Positions 1 through 10,009 of a stretch of 64,000 nucleotides of DNA are shown piece after piece. Numbering within the stretch: the stretch's first letter is position 1; every line of letters starts with the position of its first letter. Both the position numbers and the translations under genes were made by a program. The notes under the pieces were generated by a model, which saw only the letters and a program-made list of their open reading frames with translations, had not been told where the DNA came from and ran no database searches. The DNA is from Desarmillaria ectypa (Eukaryota; Basidiomycota; Agaricomycetes; Agaricales; Physalacriaceae): contig JAUDYN010000002.1 in assembly GCA_030407005.1 (NCBI GenBank), positions 3,534,001 through 3,598,000 on the forward strand. The letters run 5' to 3'.

Positions 1-483
1 ATTCACGCGAGTACATGAAACCCACTCAAAACTTCGGCGCGGAAATAAAGCGATGTATCGTAGTAAGCTTACATCGTCCGCGTCGGACTTGGTAAGCATC
101 GGACTGCGTCTTACCACTCAGTCTTCCCATTAAGTACTTTCAGCCAATATGTAAGCGATAGAATTCTTACCGAGTGTAGCGGATCTAAATCACCGTATTT
201 TTCGCCCAACGGTCACGAATTATCTGATCAGACAATTCACAACAATGGCTGCATTCAAAAAGAAAGGCTACTGTGATAAGTATATTGTGATCGAACAGGG
301 GATCAATTGCATGATATTAAAGTGGGTTCATATGTACCTCTTCAAGATTTGAGCTCGATTCAGCGGGATGAAACGATCATAACATCCGGGGTTCGCGATG
401 GCCATATGAGCGATATTGATCTATTTCACATCTTGCCGACACAAAACGTACTCGCCAAGCCTTGGCATCCATCTATTTTGCGG

Positions 484-492
484 TCTATATAA
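484..492 (+). promoter_or_regulatory. TATA box of the DJ-1-like gene
   Basis: The run CTATATAAA lies about 45 bases before the ATG at 534. This is the usual place for a TATA element that sets a start site some 15-20 bases before the coding region. Upstream of it (1-480) I see no gene. Confidence 0.55.
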
Positions 493-533
493 AGCGGACA
501 GTAACAGTAGATAAATTTCTATCCACCTCCACA

Positions 534-1379
534 ATGTCTTCAGCTCCGTTCACCGTTTATCACATGGCCGTATGCTTGTATAATGGGGCTACATCGCTCG
601 ACTATCAAGGACCCGTCGAGTTACTGGCACTTCGAAGCACCCCGATCCGCAAGATGTTCCCAGACATGCTCGGTGCAAACGAAACTAACTGCGCCATCGA
701 CGCGACGTACCTCGGGAACACACTTGATCCCATCGTCCCTCTTTCCGGTCCAAAGATACTCCCAGACCAGACCTACGACGATGCCAAAGAGCAATTTGAT
801 ATCATTCTCATTCCCGGAGGTGCGTGGCCAGCTCTAAAAGACGTGCTCCTACAATCTAAGTTACGCAACTACCAGGGATAATTGGCAATGGCAAGGCGGA
901 GCACAGCCTGATGAACTTCTTGAAGAGACAAGGACCGAATGCCAAATACATTCTGACAATTTGCACTGGGTCGTGGATCCTGTCTAGCACAGGGCTTTTG
1001 GACGGGAAACGCGCCACGTCGAACAAAGAAATGTTCAAAGTGATCAAGGTTAGACTTGGATGCGACCCCTGTACACTTCTAATCCAGCTGTTTTTGTAGG
1101 AGGATACTAAAGACCTTCCCATAACCTGGGTCGCTAAAGCTCGATGGGTTGCCACAGAAGACAAGAAAATCTGGTCGAGTTCAGGTATCACCGCCGGTAA
1201 GCTCGTTCTGATCAAAGCGACACTGCAGTCCTGATGTCACCACAGGAATTGATCTGGCGTATGCGTTTCTGGAGCATATCACTGGCAAAGGACCCGCAGA
1301 AGCTGCTGCAGGGTTCTTGGAGATAATGGTCAACGGAGAAGGGGATGATCCATTCGCAGCCAAGTATGGGTTAGTCTGA
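534..1379 (+). CDS. DJ-1/PfpI family protein (class I glutamine amidotransferase-like fold)
   Basis: Four exons give a protein of roughly 230 residues, the usual size for a single-domain DJ-1/PfpI protein. The N-terminus reads as the first beta strand (YHMAVCLYNGATSLDYQGP), followed by FDIILIPGG and then the nucleophile elbow TICTGSWILS, where the Cys is the expected catalytic residue. Three introns fit: 820-875 (GTGCGT..CCAG, joining IPGG to IIGNGKAEHS), one ending just before EDTKDLPITW, and one inside ITA|GIDLAYAF. Reading straight through the first intron gives a false tail that stops at 881. Fungal members include glutathione-independent glyoxalases, isonitrile-hydratase-like enzymes and stress proteins. 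The sequence alone does not say which this is. The start at 534 is chosen because it follows a TATA box and begins the domain. The stop is TGA at 1377-1379. Confidence 0.85.
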
Positions 1380-2573
1380 AAGGTCGCATTCCGCTATATT
1401 CCATGCTTCGTATAGTGTCTGCCTCGACCCGACTGTTGATACTCTCACATCAATTCGTCCAAGGTCATATTGTACTTGGTACACATACTCGTACAATTTG
1501 TCAGTCTATCGTCATTTGCTGCAATGATGTAACTCACTTTTTGCCTATTCTTTTTGGTTCATCACCGCAGATGAAGCATCGTAGAAATGAGGTATAAATT
1601 TCGTAAAGTCTGAAAAAAGGCAGATACTACAGCACCTGATAGTTCAAAATCCGGAAACAAGGCTGCAAGCATCCCAGGCCGGCACCGATTAACTGGACAG
1701 AAGGCTGGGACGAGAACTATAAACAACTAACAGCGTCTCTTTGAAAAACCACTATAAATTTGCCCCAGGGGGAGGCGTCTTTACCGTAGTAGGGGCTGGG
1801 TGTCGAAGGCCGAGTCACGGATACGAGCCGCTGGTAGTTGCCGCAAAAGTTGACTTCGGTAAGCGGCCCGCTTTCCGACTTTTTACTCAAGTCGGTCACG
1901 GTGACTAGACGCACACTCACTGGCCAGTGATCATTACTCTACTAGCTATCCGAACCAGGACCAGTGTGCATCGGAAATTAAACATACTGGACCTTCAGGT
2001 CGACATCGCTACTCGCTTGAACGAGCAACAGGTGCTCTGCTTCTCCTCCAACCGGGGACTGGTAATCGACGATGTTCTGGTGATGGACGCGAGAATTATG
2101 TATAACATGGGGAAGAATAGGTAAACATGCTGCAGATAGATGATCACCTGCCTGCAGTGAGAAGCCACTTGGTAATATCTATATGTTCTCAACCAATCAT
2201 CGCGATCTTCCTGCTGTCACTGTGTCTTGGTATCCTACTCTGAGTTCTACATTGACATTGCCTGCCCTACTTATCAATTATATTATCGGGCGTTGTGTGA
2301 ACTCTCTGGCTATCCTTGATTATATCATGCTTCTCGGCTATTATTGGCACCAGTTTGGGCAGATACCATTTCGCAGTGCTTTTATGGTACATATTCTCGT
2401 TTCTATATGCATTTCGAGCTGCCTATTCACTATTCGTCAGCGATTTCGTCAAACAGGCATAGTGCTTTCAGCTGGCATTAATTGAACGACTACGTGAATG
2501 CAAAGTATCAGATGCCGAGACTTTTAATGATTGTGGAGCCGAAAAGTCCCGCTATCCCAACGTACTCGCCGGA
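1380..2573. other. Intergenic stretch with clustered hairpins
   Basis: No convincing gene is seen. Short open frames on both strands lack domain motifs and splice logic. The part 1861-1930 holds four neighbouring inverted repeats (listed separately). The rest is mixed sequence that should contain the 3' end of the DJ-1-like transcript and the promoter of the next gene. Confidence 0.5.
1861..1930. repeat. Four consecutive inverted repeats (hairpin cluster)
   Basis: Perfect arms are seen at 1861-1866/1868-1873 (AAGCGG/CCGCTT), 1875-1881/1889-1895 (CCGACTT/AAGTCGG), 1895-1899/1901-1905 (GTCAC/GTGAC) and an uninterrupted 14-base palindrome at 1917-1930 (TCACTGGCCAGTGA). They follow one another within 70 bases in a gap without a gene. 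The role is unknown. Confidence 0.7.
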
Positions 2574-2583
2574 GATATATATA
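2574..2583 (+). promoter_or_regulatory. TATA box of the sulfite-oxidase-like gene
   Basis: The run GATATATATA lies 42 bases before the ATG at 2625. This spacing supports 2625 rather than an in-frame GTG/TTG codon further upstream as the start. Confidence 0.55.
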
Positions 2584-2624
2584 CCACCGAAGTGGTAGAG
2601 ATCTCCGTCCTTTCACATCTCACT

Positions 2625-4902
2625 ATGAGTGCAAGCTCTGCCCCTTCAGAAGCCAACGATTCAATCTTGAGTCCGTCCCAGCTGTCATTCAGCAGCTCCA
2701 AAGTTTTCGATGTCAAGAGACTCTTCCCTGAGGAAAAACCTGGGTGGAGAGGGTACGTCCTTACACAATCATTGAATATGGTATATTGATACCATTCCAG
2801 ATATGTCGAGTGGGAGAAGTACCCCAATCGCAAAGCCATCGCGTCGCATATACTCCAAGCTCATCAGTCTGAATTCACGCCGATTCCAGGTCTCAGTGTC
2901 GATACCACTGCTGAACGGCAGAACTGACTTCCTTTACAGAATTTCAGTTTGTTCCCCTCCCCAAAACCAATCCCATCTTGATCGGACATCGTTGGAAAGA
3001 GTATCACGAACTCTTGGGTTTGAAAGGCATTGTGGACTTCAGCTGGGAGACAGTGCTCAAGGAGAAGCCCGACCTTATCCACCTACTGGATTTTCCGTAC
3101 AACGGAGAGACGCGACGCGATCAGCTGCTATCTGGGAAGATTACCGATAACAAGTGGCATTTGTGAGTGTTTTCGTCTTCACGCTCTTCCTCCAAATCTA
3201 ACGTATGGGCTAGTGTTCGAAATCATGGAGGAATTCCTGATATTGATGAAGACGCGTTCGAGCTAGAGATTGGTGGGCTCGTCAACAATCCCGTCAAACT
3301 AACCATGAAAGATATCAAAGATGCATCCAAATTTCCGTGAGCACACAATCTTATGAATTATCTATCCTTCTAATCCTTCCTCTAGACAGACAGAAGTGAC
3401 TGTAACATTGCAATGCAGTGGAACGGTAACCATATTTCAATTCATTTCTGCCGTCGACAAAGTCTAACATCAATTTCTAGCGCCGAATCGAGCAGATTAA
3501 TCAGTATCCGGGAGATGGAGATGAGCTCATTAATGCACCATGGGGTAAGCTTCTGACTCCCTGGTTTCGCTCTGTCTCTAATGGTTTCTGGCACAGGTGA
3601 GGGCGCCATGTTAGTTTTCTACCCCATTCGTACAGTCGCATTCGCAGACCTTTTTTCCTAGCGGGACTGCTGTATATCGCGGCGTACCGTTGAAGAAATT
3701 TTTGAAAAAGGCCTGCGGCGGTGTCCTACCTGAGTGTCAACATCTCGAATTCATCGGTGCTGACACATATTTCAAGTACGTTTATCCCTTTTTACGATTA
3801 CACCGTATTCACCTTTCAACAGGAAGAATAACGTGTTCAACTATGCCGTCTCTGTTCCTTGGAGAAAGGTCCGGCAGAACGAGGAAGTACTCTTAGCTTG
3901 GGAGATGAACGGCGAGCCGCTACCCAAGTCCCATGGTGCACCGCTTCGCCTTGTCGTCGCCGGTTATATCGGTGCCAGGAGTTGCAAGTGGGTGTATAGG
4001 ATCAACGCTCTCGCCGAACCTAGCATGGGCCCCGTCCAAAGGCAAGAGTATCTATATTACACTTCACAGGTACGAATCCTTCCCGACTTCCTTGGTGGAT
4101 GCTAAACCATTTTGGTAGATTGGAAAACAGAACGCGAAATACTCAAATGGATTCTCCATCCAGCAGATGCCTGTGTCGTATGTGGATCTTGGAGTGGGAC
4201 AGTAGTATAATTAATCTGACCTTCGCATTATAGGAGCGCTATTATTACTCCGCAGGACAAGGAGGTCATTGTTCACGATGGCTCGATGACTTTACGAGGC
4301 TGGGCGTATAGCGGAGGAGGAAACTGGGTCGAAAGGGTAGAGGTCTCTCCTGATGGGTCCGACTTTTTTCTTTTGCGAGTACTGTGTCGGACCTGACGAC
4401 GTCATCTTGCTTTTAGCGGAAGTGTGTGGTATGCCGTCGACCCTGACGACATGACCGAGAAAGTACGTTATTTCCTCAACCAATGCGACATCCTTCTGAT
4501 ACGGTTTTTAGCACTACCACGCCTGGCGTTTGTGGAAAATAGATGTCCCCGTTGAAGCCGAGGGGTGGCTCGAGTTCTGCGTCAGGACTTGGGACTCTTC
4601 TAATAACACGGAGCCAACCTTTGTTCGCTCCGCGTGGAAGTAGATTATTCCACTCATGAGTGGCTGCTGAATTTTACTGACAAACGATTCACAGTTGGGA
4701 TCTTCATGTTACGTCTTCGTGCCATCGCATCAAGCTGTACAGCGTTAACAGAAAACGCCTGGCTACGATGAAAAGGATAAAGGAGCTTGAATCAAGAGGT
4801 GAAGGGATTGTTCCGCTGTCTAAGCCTATTGAGTTTTCGCTAGAGGACGAAGGGGAGTATCTTGCAGCTTGTAGGAAGTACCCTCGGGAGCCTCTGAGTT
4901 GA
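2625..4902 (+). CDS. Sulfite-oxidase-type molybdopterin enzyme, no heme domain
   Basis: A multi-exon gene whose product carries an oxidoreductase molybdopterin-binding domain followed by a Mo-co dimerisation domain. Seen in order: FVRNHGGIPDIDEDAFELEI, the cofactor Cys in LQCSGTRRIEQ (split by an intron after SGT), APWGEGAIGTAVYRGVPLK, SHGAPLRLVVAGYIGARSCK and, in the C-terminal domain, LRGWAYSGGGNWVERVEVSP and FVRSAWNWD. Family knowledge says the single Cys ligates Mo and the enzyme oxidises sulfite to sulfate. No cytochrome b5 or flavin domain is present, as in plant sulfite oxidase, so the electron acceptor is open. The protein ends in PREPLS, not a clear peroxisomal SKL signal. A related fungal oxidoreductase with another substrate cannot be excluded. 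The stop is TGA at 4900-4902. Confidence 0.85.
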
Positions 4903-5054
4903 ATGGCTGGTCAAGTTTCGTTCTAGTTCAACGTTGCACGCTACAGATACATTCAAGCCCTACCGGGGCGTAGTTGTACCCTGTACTTTCGAAGTGAAAT
5001 TTTTTGTTCCCGACGCGATGTGTCAAAATTGAGATTTAAAATATTACACAAAAT

Positions 5055-5119
5055 AAAATAAATATTGAGATCCGTAGATCTACCACTCCGGGAAAGCGTG
5101 TCATCCTTGTGCAGGGGCC

Positions 5120-5150
<31 letters not shown>

Positions 5151-5174
5151 TTCGTATGTCACCCCGAAGGGGAC
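5055..5174 (-). ncRNA. U6 spliceosomal snRNA
   Basis: Read on the minus strand, the RNA begins with a short stem-loop (GTCCCCTTCGGGG). It continues with the conserved core GGAACGATACAGAGAAGATT, then AGCATGGCCCCTGC and AAGGATGACACGC. These hold the ACAGAGA box that pairs with the 5' splice site, the AGC catalytic triad and the internal stem-loop region of the spliceosome core. The core is not interrupted by an intron. The 3' end is set at the T runs on the minus strand (5050-5062), the expected RNA polymerase III terminator. The tail after GACACGC is longer than in the human RNA, and its exact end is an estimate. The gene is convergent with the molybdopterin enzyme. Confidence 0.93.
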
Positions 5175-5190
5175 AACTAATAGTACAGAT

Positions 5191-5198
5191 GATATAAG
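5191..5198 (-). promoter_or_regulatory. Probable TATA element of the U6 gene
   Basis: The minus strand reads CTTATATC about 17-24 bases before the U6 start at 5174, close to where RNA polymerase III U6 promoters carry a TATA element. No clear B box was located by eye. The rest of 5199-5500 shows nothing else. Confidence 0.45.
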
Positions 5199-5500
5199 GT
5201 CACTCTAACAGTTTTGTATTCCTGTCGACTGGCTGGAGCACAGCCACCGGCATCTTCCTCGCCGTATAGCTGTAAGACAGCAGGAAATCTCAGATCTCAA
5301 CCTTGAACTTTGGAGTCACCTTGACGCGGTCGTTCAATAATATGATGGCCCGATGAATGTAAAGTCTAATAAAAAAAGATAGTAGAATGAGCGCGTCCAA
5401 ATTCAATGGACTCTTCTCAGGCAAGCGATCATATTGTCTCACGCGTAGAAAGGGATCTGGCGGCCCACACATAAACTGCCTCCAGAAAAAATGCAGTCTC

Positions 5501-6246
5501 TTATTCCGACCGCATACTAGGTTCCCCTATCGCTGAGACCGCTGGGTGAGTAGCTACATATCTTTGTTTGAGCTCTTCGGTGTCGCCGTATCCCGGATAA
5601 TATTTCAAGGCATCGGACATAAACGATGAAAATGGTCTGAGACCGTCTGTAAATCATCAGATAGAGAAGAAGCAATCAAAAATATGCTACCCATTTTCCG
5701 CATCCTTAAAAGGTTGGATTTGGCTAGCTGTCAGTTCCCGCTCTTTTTCTTTCAAAGAATTAACAGAAGACGGGCCGAGTTTTAAACATTCGTAATCATC
5801 ATGAGTGCTACAAAAATATAATTACTGAGAGTACTAGCACCATCTAGACTGATATCAGAGTGGCTGCTACCTGTGTGAATGCCATCCGTAGGAGTAGAGC
5901 CGGCGTCGAAGCCTGCACTATCTTCTCTCCGAGTAGCCTAGTTGTCTCTAGGAGAACTTGGTCTAGCCCCAGTTTGGCTACCACCACCTTTAGTTCTACG
6001 TTGCATACTTGGTGGTGACTGCTCGGAGTAATCTGCAGCATAATCTTCTCCTCTCCTCTTTTGTACTACAGGGGTTTCGTATGGTGGTAATGAGCGCACA
6101 GTCTGTATCATTGCCCAGGTGAATCGGGCAAACAACGCGTATCCTTGGATGCGATTGGGGACTTTAGCAGCGCGCATGTGGTAGTTCTTCGCCAATCCAA
6201 TATGCCATTTTGTGAAAAAAAGGCATACATAACTGTCACTGGGAGT
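5501..6246 (-). CDS. Unrecognised spliced gene (partial model)
   Basis: I do not recognise the family. Reading the minus strand, the last exon (5646-5501) encodes FSSFMSDALKYYPGYGDTEE and runs to a TAA at 5501-5503. A 44-nt intron (5690-5647) separates it from an exon (5807-5691) with SLKEKERELTASQIQPFK. A further intron (5870-5808) has good borders (GTAGCA..TTGTAG). Upstream coding sequence includes KWHIGLAKNYHMRAAKVPNR and QGYALFARFTWAMIQ. The frame join between 5871 and about 6010 and the true start codon are not resolved, so the upper border is approximate. Correct splice borders, charged helical segments and codon texture argue for a real gene. No signal peptide or membrane span is evident. 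Confidence 0.45.
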
Positions 6247-7324
6247 CTATGGGAAAGTGACACATGAAATACAGTCCATGCATTCCTTTAAGCTTGATTC
6301 TAGTGTGAGAATTTGGCGAATGTTATCGATGGGGTGGGCACCTGGTCCTGTGGCAATGTTGAGATGTTGGCATCATTGTCGTAATATTTGTAGATACAGT
6401 GGTGGTTGAACTGTGCATACAAGAGATTGGGGAGCTTAAGAGATCAAAAGAAGGAACAATGGACCCATTTCGCATAGGCCTGAGGGACCAAGTGCATGCC
6501 TCGGAGCTCTCCATTCAGTCTGGATATCACACAATATTATCAATGTACTTAGGTGCAAAGCTGATGTCGCTGAATGAGGCCTGGAAAGGTGCATCCATTA
6601 TTGGCCTGCCAAGTTCATCTATCGCAAGTTATCGTTTTGATACATTCCTCTGAAGAAGGCATATTCACTCTAAAAAGTTTGAGCAGACGGGGTAGTCCAG
6701 ATGAGTGGCACCATTGCCGAGGAAGAACCAGTACTTTCATACTGTAAAAAATCCGTTTTCATTTATGTGAACTTTTCCAGCAGATTCTGGGGTGGATGAC
6801 AGGAAGCCCTTGCCTGTGACAACAAGACAGGTGTTGAGAATGAAACAATGATGAATGGTGAGGTGTTCTACACCGTTTTCAATGACTTTTTGGTGGTTTT
6901 CAAGAACAAGAAATAGGCATTGACAGACTGACATCATCACTCTGTGGTTCAAGAGGCGGGTGGGGAATTTGTGAATCTGCCATGAGCTATACAATGGGAA
7001 GTATCCAAAGTGGACAGTGGGCACATTGCTGTGTCAGAGTCATGATGTCAGTTACTGAGACTGGGCGCGATGCCGCTTATCCGCCTTTTGGATCGCAAAC
7101 TCCGATCAGTAGAGCCAGCGTGGAAATAACATACTGTAAATAGGAGCTGAGTCATTGCATCATACCTTTGCGTGTGCGCCGGCATCTCGGCACAAAACCC
7201 ATTGTTCGACAGCGCCTACTGTGGCTGTGCTTCGGGCATCAGAAGCTGCGCCCTTTACAAGCGTTTAAAATTACGCCGTCTTCGGGTTCACACTCAAAAA
7301 TCATTTTGGTAAATTTTATTAAAA
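6247..7324. other. Unexplained stretch, possible decayed coding sequence
   Basis: Open frames of 80-95 codons are found on both strands (plus 6390-6653 with DPFRIGLRDQVHASELSIQS, minus 6737-7024 with HFGYFPLYSSWQIHKFPTRL). Neither shows a known domain or clean splice sites. The stretch could be a decayed transposon or gene, or non-coding. No terminal repeats were found by eye. Confidence 0.3.
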
Positions 7325-7390
7325 AATTTCACCTCTCCCCTTTTCTTTTTCTCCTTTTGTTCTTTCATTTTTCATTTCTATTTTACCCCC
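7325..7390 (+). promoter_or_regulatory. CT-rich core promoter tract before IPK1
   Basis: A strand-biased pyrimidine tract, almost only C and T on the plus strand, lies 90-155 bases before the IPK1 start. Such tracts commonly mark transcription starts in filamentous fungi that lack a TATA box, and none is seen here. Confidence 0.5.
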
Positions 7391-7481
7391 GAGCTGTAAA
7401 TGAAGACCTCGTAAGGAAGAGACCTTGTTTGATTGCCGGAACTTTGTCTCTCTTCCCGCCAAGCCACGTCAAGAGAACCCC

Positions 7482-8915
7482 ATGTCCGTAGCACGGACAC
7501 CGATTATCATGGCAGTTTCCATATCAAGCGTTGCCGCCACGCTTCCATCACACTGGCAATACGTCTCCGAAGGCGGCGCTACCATTGTCTTTTCCTACGT
7601 CGGTCCCCCGAATCCTAGCTTCGATGGCATGGTATTGCGTTTGCCCAAGTCTGGGGTGCAGATGCGTGTACTTGAGAAGCAAGCCTTTGGGACGGTCGCG
7701 GAGGAAGAGGAACCAGACGATTCGTCCATTGTGTTCCAAGAAACCTGTATGAAGCGGCTGATACCCTCGGTTCACCTTCCAAAATTGCAGTCGGTCTTGG
7801 TGGACAAGGCGTGGCTGGAGGAGCTTTCTCGGACACACGAACCAGACCGCCCTTTGCAGAGGACCGTGAGCGGGGGCATTGACACGACGAAGAGCAAGGC
7901 TGTGTTGGCCACTGACCTCGTGGGCGGCTCAGGACTGGCTGTAGAAATCAAGGTATGTAGCGCCTTACTCTTCTTTGATTAGTTTCTAATGACTTCTGCC
8001 AGCCCAAATGGTCTTTTCTTCCCAACAAAACATACCTTTCGGCGGCTAACCGTTCAATCAAGGCGAATACTTGCCGATTTTGCATGCATTCGCGTATGAG
8101 GTCTGGGAAGGGAGAGACCGTTTCTCTCGGATACTGCCCGCTAGATTTATTTTCCAATAATCGGGGCCGCATGAAGCAGGCGGTCTACTCTCTATACGAC
8201 AATTGGCTCAAGAGCGATGGAAATGTAAACAATTTGAAGATATTTGTCAAGGGCACGAAAATTGGTATGGGCCAGGTATGCATTTCTCATTATGTCCGTG
8301 ACAGATATCTCAAGAATAGCACTGCTGTAGAGGTTCTCGATGTTCTCTCCCGAAGCATACGAAGAATCCGACGAGAATGTCCGAGAAACATTCTCGGAGG
8401 CAATTCTCGCGCTTCTTGTGGGTACACCAGTCCTTCGGGTTCTCAATAAGGTCCAACGGACCCTTGATTCACTTGACATCGAGGGGTTGTCATTATTATG
8501 GAGAGAAGCCCAGAGCCCAGCGAATCTACCGCAGTCTACAAATGGGTATACACCCCCAGGGCGCGCTATTGGCGTCGGCGAACCCAATCCCTCTCTAGCC
8601 GACTGGTCCGCTTTTATCGATGAATACCTGACTCGGTCTCCCAACTTGGAGGACTTACGATACCACCTCCTCGCGTATCTCCTTTCTGCTACGTTCAAGG
8701 ATTGTTCCATTATGATTAGGATGGACTTGTTGGATCCGAGGCGTCCGCAGGAGGAGGTGGACCCGTCTAAGGTCACTGTTATCGATCTGGATCCAAAGAA
8801 TATGGCTCGGCTGAGGAGGTGGGAAAAATTAGACGAGGCTATTGTCAGGACGTATTCGGCCGTTCCTCTTACAGATAGGAAGACGTGTTTGGATGATTGG
8901 GTTGACGAGGTTTAA
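7482..8915 (+). CDS. IPK1: Inositol-pentakisphosphate 2-kinase
   Basis: Three exons (introns 7953-8002 and 8276-8330) give a protein of about 440 residues. The enzyme phosphorylates the 2-position of inositol pentakisphosphate with ATP to make phytate (InsP6), which in fungi acts in mRNA export and phosphate signalling. Recognised features are the N-terminal nucleotide-binding lobe (SEGGATIVFSYVGP, then MVLRLPK), the family signature EIKPKWSFLP just after the first intron, the Cys/His zinc-site region CRFCMHS, and YCPLDLFS. The C-terminal lobe contains LRYHLLAYLLSATFKDCSIM and a basic-aspartate motif VIDLDPKNMARL. Either ATG at 7482 or the in-frame ATG at 7509 could start the protein. 7482 is taken as the first after the CT tract. 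The stop is TAA at 8913-8915. Confidence 0.88.
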
Positions 8916-10009
8916 TTATGACTATTTATCGTACGTATGTATATTTATGATTTTTAAAGAACAGGTCTATATTATTATGTTACGTTTTGTTTGTTTCACG
9001 GGGAGAGTAAAACTGGACGAGCGGTACGGATCCCCTGCGGGGATTGCCTGTCAAGTATTGCTGGCGGTCCGTTCGTTAAGGACGGTGCGGATAACGAGCT
9101 CGTGCTCACCAGTTCTATTACGTAAACTTGTTCGAGTCATCTAGCCAAGCGAATGAGGGAGGATTTCATGTCCCTGAGAAGGAAGTTCACCAATAGTCAA
9201 GTAACCAAAATGGCATCTTTTCTCAGAGAGATCAGACTTAGGCGACAGCGCTGAGCGTAACACAGACTCGATCTAAAAGATAAGCACTGGAGTTCTCCCC
9301 ATGAACGAGAAACTCACTTTACAAGGCCATCCAACCCATCACAGCTCGGATATGTTATCCTTCAGAGGACAAAGACAGGTACGATAACAGCAAATGGAGC
9401 AGTGGCCACTACTAGTAGATATACTAGTATGGTAGACCATACTCCGGTTCGGTCGACAGATATGTTATATGTTGAGGAGCCCTTCCTCTATATTTATGAA
9501 GCCTCGTCATGCATAGTAAGCTCTCAGAATTTATCGGTGGCCGCGCAATGACGTTAGAACAAACGGGATGCAATTATCGGTGAGAGTCGGCACTTTCGGC
9601 CATCACTTGGTCCGATCAAACGCCGGATCAGTCCGAGGCAGTTCCTTTGTTCCTCTCAAAATGTGATCGCAAAGTCCTGCAGAACCTTGGTCTATCTTCT
9701 ACGGGAAAATCTTCCACATTGATGCCTGTGAAGGCCATTTTCACCCGCTAATTAATTATATCTCCAGGGAGCGTCGCTACGTGCACAAATTCATTGTTCG
9801 CGGTGCCATGGCCCTCGAGGCTGTTCTTTTAGCGCACAGAGGACAATGTAAGATTTGGCCAGCGTTACAGTGGCACTACTTTATTTACAAAACGTGGAAC
9901 AATAGTCTCGTGGTTGGTCTTTGTCATTGTCGACCTAGTGCCACTTCTTTTGCTTAAATTGCCGTGAGCTTGTCCTTCACTTTACAACCTCTTCCCATCT
10001 TCAACTACC
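8916..10009. other. Gene-poor gap
   Basis: About 1.1 kb without a convincing gene. It holds overlapping perfect palindromes at 9410-9442 and the promoter of the kinase gene, with no clear TATA box. Open frames here are short and lack motifs. Confidence 0.5.
9410..9442. repeat. Two overlapping inverted repeats
   Basis: TACTAGT/ACTAGTA (9410-9416 and 9423-9429) overlaps GTATGGT/ACCATAC (9427-9433 and 9436-9442). All arms match perfectly. It may form alternative hairpins or bind dimeric regulators. No function is known. Confidence 0.6.

Noticed and set aside
307..533. Open frames before the DJ-1 gene
   Set aside because: They start with TTG, run across the TATA box and have no domain.
820..875. 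Continuation of the DJ-1 exon as GGAWPALKDVLLQ with a stop at 881
   Set aside because: It begins with a GTGCGT donor and ends with CCAG. Removing it restores the family sequence and joins the exon with the catalytic Cys.
4888..4902. Peroxisomal targeting signal on the sulfite-oxidase-like enzyme
   Set aside because: The protein ends in PLS, which is only loosely like SKL and lacks the basic middle residue.
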